Source: Paraphysomonas bandaiensis (taxonomy: Eukaryota; Chrysophyceae). From it: a DNA stretch of 64,000 nt. A program made the translations under genes and the position numbers. Below the pieces are notes generated by a model, which was not told the DNA's origin, did no database searches, and saw only the letters and a list, made by a program, of their open reading frames with translations. Below are positions 1 through 10,746 of this stretch, piece by piece (within the stretch, counting starts at the first letter, position 1; the number at the start of each line of letters is the position of its first letter). The DNA lies in assembly GCA_965644295.1 (NCBI GenBank), contig CBFFRP010000019.1:62001-126000 (forward strand), given 5' to 3'.

Positions 1-3000
1 TAATGGTACTAAAAATAGGTCAAATACTGAAAATGGTAAACGAAATCTACGCCGAAATTTCTTTGCCACTGATGAGGATGGATCATTTATTCTCCTGTGG
101 GTGATCATCTTACCCCATTCAGTTTTCCAAATGTCCACAACTTCATTCTCTCCTGATTCAGTGTCGTTTGTATGTGTCCTTCTCTGTCTCTTTAATGGTG
201 ATTGAAGGGATGCAGAGGATGCAGAGGATGTAGAGGATTCTGTATCTCTTGTAATGAAATCAACAACTATCTGTATAGCCAACTCACGAACATCAAGATT
301 TCGTAATCCTTTACAAGTATATATCATATTGCTAATATCGTATATATTAATATGTATGATACACTATATATACACACTATATATGTATCATTCCACATAT
401 ATATGCTACATGCATGTACATCTTCATATTCTTATAGCGGCTGTGAGAAGGAAGTGTGTGGAAGTATAGATTTTGGGATTTAAGGATTTAGGGATTTATC
501 CTACCACACAAGTCCAGAAAAATGATTCTGTTTTTTTGTATGGGAGTGTGTGTAGGAGGGGGTTGAAGTGGAGATGGTCTGCAGAATTCAGCGTTTATGT
601 AGGTGATTCAGCGTTAATGTAGGTCCCTCTTAACGACCATATCGAGCGTATGGCTGCATAAAGGTACTTATATATATTATATTCTTGTAGAGGACTCTTA
701 TTACTACTACGTGCCTTACTGACAATATCTACCGTGTGTAATCAGATCAGTATTCCCAGTGAATAAGCGAACGTCATGAAATAACAAATATGTTCCAGTG
801 GCCACCATAAGGCGCGATGACAACACCTAAGAACTGTTTAAGTCTCGATATTAGGCAGTCTAATATCCCCTACCTCTCATTGGGTGGCTTCATACTCCAC
901 TACGTTTGCCACAAAGGTGTCTGGTATTACACTTACCAGGGTCAGTCAGAGCAGTGTAAATTGATTGATGATAATTAGAATTGTTGTAGTTTCATAGAGA
1001 TATGCACAAACAGGTGATGGGGGAGTGCTTAATGCCTGTCAGTTGTTGTTTTTGCGATCCGAGCCAGGAAATGCATTGACTGTGGCCAAACATTACTGCC
1101 TTCGAATTGATTGGCAATCGAAGCAAGCCTTTGTAGTGCTACAGTTGAGAGACGTGCTGATGCGTATGCCGAACGGCAATGTCAGTGATACCGTCAAATT
1201 ATTTTTTAATGTTTGCATGTGTTGAAACGTTAAATATCGGGATGTACCAAAACCTTCATAAGATCAATTAGAAGCATATCGAGAGGACAAAACAAGAGTT
1301 ATTATTGATAGTGATCCAAGTCAAGAACTATCCAGTATCAAGAATTATAGTCCAAAGCTTCATGGAATGTACAACTTGTGAAAGGTTTAAACTTGGCACA
1401 AAGGTGTACATGAATTTCTAAATGAGAAAGCAAAGAAATTAATTTCGATTAGTTTGGATATATATATTTTTAGTAAGCCAATCTTGCCTATGATTATTAT
1501 TTCCGTAATTAAGTGTTTGAATCATCGCTTGGGGGTGTTGAAGTGCTGTCCGAGATAGTTTCCGGTAGTTTTAATATTTATAGATTTTGTAGTGCGTATG
1601 TATTGTGTTATATCCACACATTAAACTACAACCAACTCCATATTGGGGTAATAATATAATAAAAGCATACCGGGGTACTGGGGGGAGGTTGTAAGGCAGT
1701 GAGGTAGCATACATGGGTGCCTTGGCTAGTGGCTATACCTAGGCAGTACGGAGAATTAGGAGAGAGAAGTGCATAATATTCAATTGTTATAAAACATATA
1801 TATATATAATTTCAAGATTATGAAAGCATTATAGACATAGCATAGAGTGTACATTAATGCTTTGGTTTCCTCTGGGGGTGATATGGGGCCTGATGGGGTG
1901 GTGCATGTAAGTGCTTGTGACTGGGGTAAAATGTATAATTAGTAGTTGGTGGGATAAGAGTTTCCATATGTGTCAACATGTGTATAAAACCAAAATATAG
2001 CTAAAAATACAATGTTCATATTGTATACAATGTACTTGTCATTTTTTTCATCATCTGGAGGTCACCTAACAGCCTCTGGTGGTTGACATATTGAGGAGAA
2101 CTATATCTGTATTGGAATAGTAAATTACAAGCTTATTATTATTATTTCTTGGGTTATCTGCTGTCAACGTATATATACTTATGATTTATATGTTTTTACG
2201 GTGTCTATGAAGGTGTACTCGGCTCAAGGGCTCACTGTGATTAATACTGGTGATATGCACATTAAGGGTGTGAGCGTGTGTCAATGTGTTTCAACTCTGT
2301 ACATATTTTCATGCTCTCTCTATAGAAAAGATAAATGTTATACGCTCTATGAGTATAAATATATATAGACTCCGTATATTTAAGTCAACTTTTGGCCTTC
2401 TACTGCTCTTGTTCTTCATACATACCAGATCGCCTGCTTGCTCAATAAGATGCTTAATAACGACTGGAATGACCCACTTAATGATGCCGCGAATAAACAT
2501 CGTCTTATCTTTCCTTTAAAGGGTTGTGACATTGCTGTCTTATGTCGATATTGTCTTGTAATTGTTGCTTTCTGTTAATGTGTCTATCTTGTCTTTTATC
2601 TCTTCCACAGATAGAGCTCCATTATTGGGGTAAACCGTATGCAATAAATTACCTTTTTTACATCTACCCTTTTCTTAATAGAATGCTGTATTTTTAGGGT
2701 AAAATGGGTAAAAATAGTAAAAATGGGAGAAAAAAATAAATTGCCGCCATCCTTTAAACTGAGGTGTGATGAATAGTGAGTGGTGATGATGAGTGAGAAC
2801 TTTTCTCGTTTTTCTGGACTTGTATGGTAGGAATTTAGGGATATAATAATGGCGGATACCAATTCCTAAATCTTCTACAGGTGGCGTATCTACTGTACAC
2901 CAGGTACATACTACTCTGGATACTCGTAGTGTACAATCATACAAATATGCTTTCTGTTTATTGGAATACGGGATTTCTGAACAACGAATTCTGAAAATTC

Positions 3001-3103
3001 TGTGTTTTGTAGAGAGTGGGTGGGTAAAATTCAGTGTTTTGTGTAGTGGGTAGGTGCAATTGAGTGGTATACACAAGGAAGGTCTTCTCAAAGCATTTCT
3101 TAA
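1..3103. other. gene-poor AT-rich stretch
   Basis: I see no convincing gene here. The sequence is AT-rich with many TATA/ATAT runs. One short open stretch at about 1025-1225 (plus) has a less biased composition and could be a decayed coding fragment, but it has no recognisable domain and no clear splice sites. Minus-strand open frames at 2596-3091 overlap each other and have low-complexity composition. Confidence 0.5.
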
Positions 3104-3515
3104 GATCTAATTCTTGCCCTTGAAGAGATCTTCAATGAAGCTCGCCTTTACTTCCAAAGAAAGGGCTTGGAAACCATACTTGCAATGAAGAGACTTACTT
3201 GTTGTTACTCGATTAAAGTCTCTACTCACAGAAATTGATAATGATGCGCAAAACACTATTATTCGTTACTATTAGCTCGTCCTTAGCGAGGTCGGCCCTG
3301 ATTCTGTTGCCAACTTTTCCAAGGATTCAGTCCTAACTACAGAACCGCCACATGAATGTGTTATACAGTGTCGTGAATATATTGCTATATGGAAATCACG
3401 TCTCGAGACAGCGATTCGTGAGAAAACTTATGCTCTTGTTGGTGAACTTTTGAAAAAGAGAGGGCCTCAGCAACGAAAAAAGCTGATGAAGGTTAATATG
3501 ACTGCTCAAATTTAG
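3104..3515 (+). CDS. possible 3' exons of an unrecognised gene
   Basis: Two protein-like open stretches lie in tandem. The first (about 3104-3217) follows a TTCTTAAG acceptor-like site and encodes a charged helical segment around ALEEIFNEARLYFQRKG. The second (3276-3515, ending in TAG) follows a clean TACTATTAG acceptor and encodes about 79 residues ending in a basic helix (KKRGPQQRKKLMK). A weak donor near 3218 would join them in phase. No upstream exon or start codon was found, so this may be the tail of a decayed gene. The composition is less AT-rich than the flanks. The family is not recognised and no function is proposed. Confidence 0.3.
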
Positions 3516-3576
3516 GCATAGTGTAATATCACCTCTTAATTCAACGTTATTTGCAAGTTAAATCCGCACGTAGATG

Positions 3577-3606
3577 TGACATAAGACATAAGACATAAGA
3601 CATAAC
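3577..3606. repeat. 7-bp tandem repeat (GACATAA)n
   Basis: About four copies of GACATAA stand in direct tandem in non-coding DNA. Confidence 0.8.
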
Positions 3607-3844
3607 TACTTTCATCATTTTAGTCGTCGTTGTTTGAAAGAAATTTCTGTAAATAATATTATTCGAACCATTGTTATTCTCTCAATACATCGATCATATA
3701 TTGAAAGTCTTATTATTAGCAATAGGCATTAAAAATCTGAACTATTAGGGTTAGGGTTATAACTCAACAAAATTAATGGCACTACATGCTCATCACTTAG
3801 CTGAACTACGTACTACAACTCAAAAGGTATAGCTAACCAATATA

Positions 3845-4155
3845 TGTTGAAATCTGAAGATTCTAAATCCTTGCAATTGAGTGAAGTATTATATGTGAGA
3901 GGTAAGGGTGAAAAATATATCTATATGTAATTAGTACATTATATATATAGTAGTATTAAGTAAACTGAAGTAGAAGTTGGTGACTATACACTATACAGGA
4001 TACGATTACTGAGTGTGTGGTTCGTACACTATAGAAGTAAATGATTGATGTTGAGCACACTGAAGTCAACCTAGGTTCTTTATCATGTAAGGTTATAATT
4101 ACAATCATATCAATTGAGAACAGCAAACCTTAGCAAATAATGTTAACCTCTGTTA
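3845..4155 (+). mobile_element. solo LTR of the copia element family
   Basis: About 311 bp align along their full length with the 293-bp LTRs of the copia element at 27864-33154. They share the start TGTTGA, the internal block TAGGTTCTTTATCATGTAA, the block CCTTAGCAAATAATGT and the end TCTGTTA. The copy has many substitutions and small indels, so it is older. No internal retrotransposon sequence is attached, which fits a solo LTR left by LTR-LTR recombination. The flanks ATATA and ACATA could be a target duplication with one mismatch. It lies just beyond the 3' end of the minus-strand phosphatase gene and could supply a terminator or promoter there, which is inference. Confidence 0.85.
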
Positions 4156-4280
4156 ACATATATAGCTAAAAGCTAAAATATTCTCTGAAACGACAAAGTT
4201 GACTTCAGCACCATTAAATAAAATTAGCGCATTTATTAATCAATGTTTCATGATTCACGTAAAATCGTTCATACTACATA

Positions 4281-6403
4281 CTACACTATTGGATTTCGTT
4301 CGCTTTCTAGCTGTACTTCTTTGTGATTTATGCCACTGCTATTTGAGTGCACACATCGACGATACGTAGAGTAAATAGTATATCCCACCACAATAACACC
4401 AATTACAGACAGTATGAAAATAATATTTTTACCAGGCATATTATTTGTGTCGCTGTGACCTGATGACTGTGGTATATTCCAAGTCACTTCCTCATTGTTT
4501 TGAGTGATTACCATGTTGTCGTATACCTCTCCGTCAGTGACACATGTCCACTCCCACTCTAACAGTGATGCATTGACCGCTGTTACCCGCGCATACCCAT
4601 ACTGGAAGAGAACCTTCTCATTCCAAATTGGGGTAGGATTTTCAGTACCAGTTGAAAACTTAGCACCTCCCGTACCCGTTACTATATGCACAGTTGCCTG
4701 AGGATTTTCGTGCCACGCGACAGTCTTTCCACTATATTCACGCTCTGATGATGCCTGAACGACAGTGCGGTTTAACACAGCACTCTGCCGCTGCATGGCA
4801 TGATTGTGTCCCTATATCGACAAAACATTATACAATATGGAGTTTCATAATAACTATATTCACCCAAAATGCAATATTGACACGATACTTCCACAGAAGG
4901 GGCTCCAGATGGTATATTAAGTTGTTGGACACCACTATATCTGAATCCCATGAACAACAATAGTCTGAGTTTATGTACATCGGTCTATGCCCACCGAACA
5001 CTATCCATGGTGTCCGAGAACGATTTACAACCCGCAGGTCATTCTCAAGCCACTGGTATTGAGCTGAGCCAATGAAATAGTCATGCTCCGTGCTGATACC
5101 AACAAGATGGATAAGACCAATATCATAGCTCCACCTACAGCTGGATATTACGGGTAAATAGGTGAATAAAACGAATCCCTCACCATGGCTCATGTAGTGA
5201 AGACGGATCGGGCATTGGCAACAGCGCATCCACTGTCACACCACACTCTCCACCACTGTCTCCGTATCTTCCACGCTTGTTATCTCCAGCGTATACGGCA
5301 TCCGTGTTAGGGCAGTCACTTTCATGATTTCCCATGTTTACAAAAAATAAAGCCGCAGAAGATATTGGGGAGAACATATCCAGAAAAAAGTCCCATACAC
5401 AAATGATTCCAGTGGCATAGGAGATATCACCCCCTAAATACACTGCATCTACTGAGCCAGTATCCACTTCCGCACCAAGTTGCATTGCCAGGTCAATAGA
5501 AGGTCGTCCGTATTCATTCCATGTAAAACTATCGTCGGTGGAGCCACGTCCCATATCCGCGAAAACTACTACTCGAGTTGGGCGGTCTGGCGGCTGGACT
5601 CCAGGCAAAGGAGGTACTAGAAAAATATACTCTTTGCTCCACGTGCTAGTTGTTGCATCCCCGAACGTGTAATATATTTTACTACCTGCTAATGCCTTCA
5701 TACCGTGGAGATAAGCCGAGTGAATGAGCCCAAGATCCCTCCAGCCAGTGGCGTTTGCATACGTCCCACCCATCTGAGTCCGATTGACGATGCGGGTACT
5801 GGCTACTTCGATGTGGGAATAACTACCTGAGTCAATACCCCATTTTACTGTAGGAGATACACTCGTAGCTGAGGACCACATCAAACGAAATGTATCAGTG
5901 TCTCCAGTTGCAAGCATGCGTGGACGGAGAGGTTCATTTATATCTGCAAATGAGACATTTGAACTGGATATATTCACCATCACTGGGACATCAAGTCCAT
6001 TCTTGAAATAATAAAATGCAATATCAGCCCTCAAATTTGTGAAATTGAACCTAAGAGATCCTTCTCCCATTGATAAGTAGTTATCATCTTCGTTGCACCA
6101 AGCATATTTGACGGGTACTGTTGAGGTTATATCGACATTAGCGGGACTATAGGCACCAATCCAGTCATTCTCATCTGGACTATTGGAGTTAAAAGATACC
6201 ACCACAACATCACTACTATTAATGATTAATGGTGATAGTGATTGTATAATATATTTATTATCTTGTTCTGTGTGTAGTTTAATAGCTGAGGGGTTTAATA
6301 GTTGAAACTCATTGACCATATCCAGTTCATAGGGAAACATGTGCTTGCTGAGTGTTGGAATGATGAGAGATATTAGAAAAATGACTATAAAATAAAGAAA
6401 CAT
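4281..6403 (-). CDS. purple acid phosphatase-like metallophosphoesterase, membrane-anchored
   Basis: The predicted protein hydrolyses phosphate esters at a two-metal centre outside the cytoplasm. Three exons (6403-5184, 5134-4864, 4811-4281) join in phase across introns of 49 and 52 bp to give about 673 residues. The N-terminus is a hydrophobic signal peptide. A fibronectin-like N-domain of the kind found in plant-type purple acid phosphatases follows. The metal-ligand motifs appear in family order: FADMG, GGDISYA, GNHES, GGHRPMY and GHNH, the last created by the second splice junction. Many NxS/T sites fit a secreted path. Near the C-terminus a hydrophobic span (around FILSVIGVIVVGYTIY) followed by a basic tail predicts a type I membrane anchor, which most family members lack. 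All key ligands are present, so it is probably active. The natural substrate is unknown. Confidence 0.88.
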
Positions 6404-6450
6404 GATAATATGATAGATGATAGATATAAGGGTTAGGTTAATTGGATATC

Positions 6451-6484
<34 letters not shown>
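6451..6484. repeat. (TATATG)n hexanucleotide microsatellite
   Basis: A short run of TATATG units lies just upstream of the phosphatase start codon, in what is probably its promoter/5' region. Confidence 0.85.
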
Positions 6485-6485
<1 letters not shown>

Positions 6486-8715
6486 AGAGTTAAGTGCCTG
6501 AAAAAGCAGTGCAGTTGTGTTGTGTTGTGGTATAAATATACTGTGAAATATTAAAAAATCATCGTTTTTTCACTTTTCAATAAGATAGATAGATATCTAT
6601 AGGATCTTATGGAGTCATGACTGCTGTGTGGGACTGTATACTTTAAATCGACGTGGCAGCCCACAGTAAAGCAAGAACCCTATTTGTGAAAAACGACGAT
6701 ATTATTGAACTCTGTGTACTGTGTACGTATCAACGTAGTGGCGGAAAAAACTGTATAAAACTGTGCCCATTTTTTTTCAGTTTATATCCCATTCCAGACA
6801 CCGTATTCTGGTATTACACACAGTTTCATAGTTTAAGGTCCCCTCCATATGTCAATCATGTGCTCAAACAATGAGACACATATCACATAAACACACTGGG
6901 TTACCAATAGAACATGCAATTCTGGAGGTGTGGAGTCCAACTTCCACAACTTTTGGTGGAAATTTGCTTGTAAGATTGCAATTGTTATCCTGCATCAAAA
7001 GTCACAGCTATGGAGGGAGAGCTCCTGAACTCACTGTGTGGTATATAGCAGAGATCAGTTGATGAAAATAATGTTGTGATAGCAAAGATGAGATTGTGAA
7101 TACTGATTCTGGATTCATTGATAAACGGTCAAGATATATGTACAGGCCATTATAGGAGGATCTGTCCTAATTGCATCTTCCTTGTTGCACTTAATGGTCC
7201 CACATGCCTTCCAATTCAAGGAATCGTGAGCATTCTTAATGTTTGAGTGATATGAAATCTTCATACTGAGTTTCGTCTTTTATTTTGTTGGAATTAAGTT
7301 CTTTCGAAGCTCTTTGCTGTACGGACATCCATGGTCCCAAACCCCTACAACCACGGGTGTAGTTTTCCTATTTTTCAGTAAATTTAACCCCAATGACTGT
7401 TTATGGTACTGTTATAATGGTTTGGTTAATATAAGTATGCTTTGGTGAATATTAAGGTCATATTGGATGAGTTGATACTTTGCAGATGCAACATAATACG
7501 CACGTATGTCACTTGTGGCGCTATGTCGTATGGTATGGTATCAACCCTACCCAATCGAATTGGATGTTTGTAATGAGTTATTATAACTAATTTACTTTAT
7601 TTCCTTTTTCAGGTTATAATGTCCTTCATTGTTGGTCTGGAATTGCGATTATATGTAGATAACTTATGCGAATTTATAGGTTACACTTTTGGAATACGTA
7701 TGGTTCTCTAAGATAGTACTGTATAATACGTTAAATACAATGTGAAAAACAGTAATACGTAGTCAATAGTCAAAGGTGCTATATAGCTATAACTGTGAAA
7801 CTGAAGTATTATATCATGACGATTCAAGATACGGAAGTTGAGCAGTGGTTGACATGAACGAAATAATTTATCATGTTGTTGACATGTGTTACATGACAAC
7901 ACACACAATTGTGTATACAATTATAATAAAGTAATCTATCTAGTTTGACTAACTTAAACTTCTCTTACAACGATCTTAATCATCTGAAAATGGTCAATTG
8001 TCAATATATACTTATGCGAGTTACGACGGTATAAAAATGGCAGACAACAGTTGTATCGACTTGTAGGATACGTGACCCCTTTATTATTGATTCTTAGATA
8101 GAGTACCTTCATTATATTGCAATAAGCTTCTGTAATTTACGATACCAATGACTTCTACTACCACTACACCGTTACATATCATCTCTGATAACCTCACCCA
8201 CAACCTATTTATATATAATATTATTGTTATCCTGACCGTTTAGTTGATATTAGTGGTTTAAGAACAACATTCTTGTTCTTACCATTATATTCTATACAAA
8301 ATCGAGTTAACTAGTCACTTGTTATAAGCAGATAAATAACGCCACGAGAGTGTCACTACAAGCTATTATTACAAAACATTTCACATGTGACCAACATTAA
8401 CATCTCATGAGATACAAATACAAACAGAATTTGTCATAATCCTCGACACATAAGGTTGGGTTTCTGTTCAGTATTTCCTCAAATATATACTTTGGTTTTC
8501 GTCATTTATTTGGTTTTCGGTCTTCGAGTTGAACTTCGTTTTTCAGTTTGACTTCGACTTGAACTTCGTTTTTTCAGTCTCACTTTGACTTCGTCTTTGT
8601 TTTTATTGTAGTGTTGTGTAGCGACATAGAGAGATTGAATGTTTGTTCATTCTTGTCGGTCGATGTAAATTTAATTATATCAAAGAGCACTTACGGTTTG
8701 TTTGTATTTCTGGCA
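6485..8715. other. intergenic, no supported gene
   Basis: AT-rich sequence. Short open frames at 6653-7062 (plus) and 7708-7920 (minus) show no domain, start context or splice support. I see no repeats beyond simple AT tracts. Confidence 0.5.
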
Positions 8716-9231
8716 GTGCGCCCGTTGTTGCGCCTGGACAGTGTCGTCTGCCCGCTGGCGCATACTATTAGGTCGTAGACAAGAGATATAACTTTTCTTA
8801 GTGCACTTGCTTTGGATCACGGCTTATGATTCAATTGGGACACAGAAAAGTTTCATTTTTCATGTAATAATCAGATCTTTATATAGGAAGAATCCAGAGG
8901 AGCAGATTCAATTCTTGGAAGACATTATCTCACACGTATCTGCTGGACGCATTGTGGATATTGATGGAATGGTCCAAAGCTCAGATAACTTTTCAGCAAG
9001 ATGTGGTTGGGCATCAAGAGGTGAAGATTGTGAACGCGCACAAATTCAGATAGTTGGCCGTCTTTTCGCTATTCACGCTGGATACACTGAATTGGGATTT
9101 TTAGCGTGGCATATCTTTGAAGAGGTACTGTCTCCGATAACGAAGTATTTTTTTCTTGAAGTCGATTGCGCCGTTACTTAACGATGAAGCATATGGTTTA
9201 TTTGATAATGCTGCTAATCAGTGAACAGAAT
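8716..9231 (+). CDS. unrecognised protein, 3' exons only
   Basis: Three exon-like blocks join in phase. Block 1 (about 8718-8771) follows a TTTCTGGCAG acceptor. Block 2 (about 8888-9126) follows a TTTATATAG acceptor and carries segments such as NPEEQIQFLEDIISHV and AQIQIVGRLFAIHAGYTEL. Block 3 ends at a TGA near 9231 after a 37-bp intron (GTACTG...TTGAAG). GC content is clearly higher than in the flanks. No start codon was found, so upstream exons may be missing or the gene may be decayed. I do not recognise the family. The blocks look like a mostly helical soluble protein. Confidence 0.35.
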
Positions 9232-10549
9232 GGTGATACTTTTCGAGAATATTACATGTATTGTACGACTCTCGCAGCTCTAAACAGGAAGCCTTCATCA
9301 GCATGATGGTATAGTCCGATCAATTGGTTGAACTCTTCAACCTGTCGAGCATAATCTATAGGAATCCATCACATGAGGAAACACTCTCATCAAATGTAAG
9401 CATAATGGACACGACTTCTGATCACTTGCACCCTCATCGATAGCACTGCACCCCCATATCCACACAATCTAGACACAGTACTGAATCACCGTGCTCACGC
9501 TCCATCCACACGCGATAGTAGACATCATTCTTCTAATTATGCGGGGTCTCTTCAGAGGGTTCATACATGCATAAACCACAATAACAGCCATATCTTTTCC
9601 AGTCTTCGAGTCTAACTTTTCTTCTTTCCTTTTTTTATAAATTCATTCGCCTTTTATAAAAACTTTTCTTGTAAATACTACTGCTTTTATTTTCTACTGC
9701 GTACATATGTTTCTACTGTACAAAGCAGTATCACTGGTCTTTTCTCGAGCCCTACAAGCCGTATGGACTCTTGCTTCTCTGTCCAGTTACACTCCAATGG
9801 TCACACTTCAGCAGTTGTTTCCAACTACCATCCGCTACCATGTCAAGTTATGCCACAATTGGATGATTTACTAAGTTAACTGGACGTGTATTCACTCATT
9901 AAGCTTGTTATTATAAAAATTATAATCAACATCTCTTCTCATTTATCAATTTCATGTCATCTCTACGACCAATCATTTCTCGTACGATTTTACATCGACA
10001 CTATCTTGTATGATCAATATATTATATTCAGTTTCATTACTACAGTAGCTAGTAGCTACCATGTTGTTAGAGTTCTCATAATACTGTTAACCACTACTGT
10101 ATCCTTCGACTAATGGTCATAATTCCAATACCTTTGAATTACAGCTTTTAATTGCTCTAACAGCAAAACTCAACTAATGGTCATAATTCCAATACCTTTG
10201 AATTACAGCTTTTAATTGCTCTAACAGCAAAACTCAACAGCGTTGACGCGGTGACACACAAGCAGCTATCGTAGCGTTACATAGTAGGATATGAGAATTT
10301 GTACTAGTTAGTTTCAGGTAGAAGTCTATCTATCTTGACTAGTTTTCATCTAGCTACTTTTCTGGTGCAGGTTCTTGACGCCTATTGCTAATAATAAGAC
10401 TAGTTGGCAGGTACTGTTACAATTTAATGGATAAAGTGGATAGTTTTAAATTTTTATTAGTAAAGTACAGTATTATTAATATTTTTATAATATTAGAGTG
10501 TTAGGATTAGCGTAGGAAGAAAGTCTAAGTGGCTTGAACGCACCCTTGC
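9232..10549. other. intergenic, no supported gene
   Basis: Non-coding AT-rich sequence apart from the 64-bp tandem duplication listed separately. No domain-bearing frame is visible on either strand. Confidence 0.5.
10111..10238. repeat. perfect 64-bp tandem duplication
   Basis: The block beginning TAATGGTCATAATTCC occurs twice head to tail (10111-10174 and 10175-10238) with no mismatch that I could see, which implies a recent local duplication in non-coding DNA. Confidence 0.9.
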
Positions 10550-10677
10550 CAGGGCCTGGTAACCATTAATGGCCCATTAATGGTATGCTGCGCGCTGCCG
10601 CCACGCGGGCGGCAACATCGTGTAGTCCAGTTCCCGGCAATTATAATGGCATTACCATTAATGGTTACCAGGCCCAG
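10550..10677. mobile_element. hAT-like MITE with 8-bp target duplication
   Basis: A 128-bp element is bounded by terminal inverted repeats of about 23 bp (CAGGGCCTGGTAACC... on the left, reverse complement CTGGGCCTGGTAACC... on the right, one mismatch). The flanks carry the identical octamer ACCCTTGC (10542-10549 and 10678-10685). An 8-bp target duplication and a CAGGG-type terminus are hallmarks of hAT elements. The core is GC-rich and itself hairpin-prone, and has no coding capacity, so it is a non-autonomous element. It sits just beyond the 3' end of the AAA/REase gene. Confidence 0.85.
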
Positions 10678-10746
10678 ACCCTTGCTGCCTCCTCCTCTCT
10701 GTGTGTAGGACGATAAAGGGTTTATTGCTTTCCAGGCAACTTTTAG

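Noticed and set aside
2596-3091. Overlapping minus-strand frames of 88 and 138 codons
   Set aside because: Two frames overlap in different phases, composition is low complexity, and no domain or splice signals support them.
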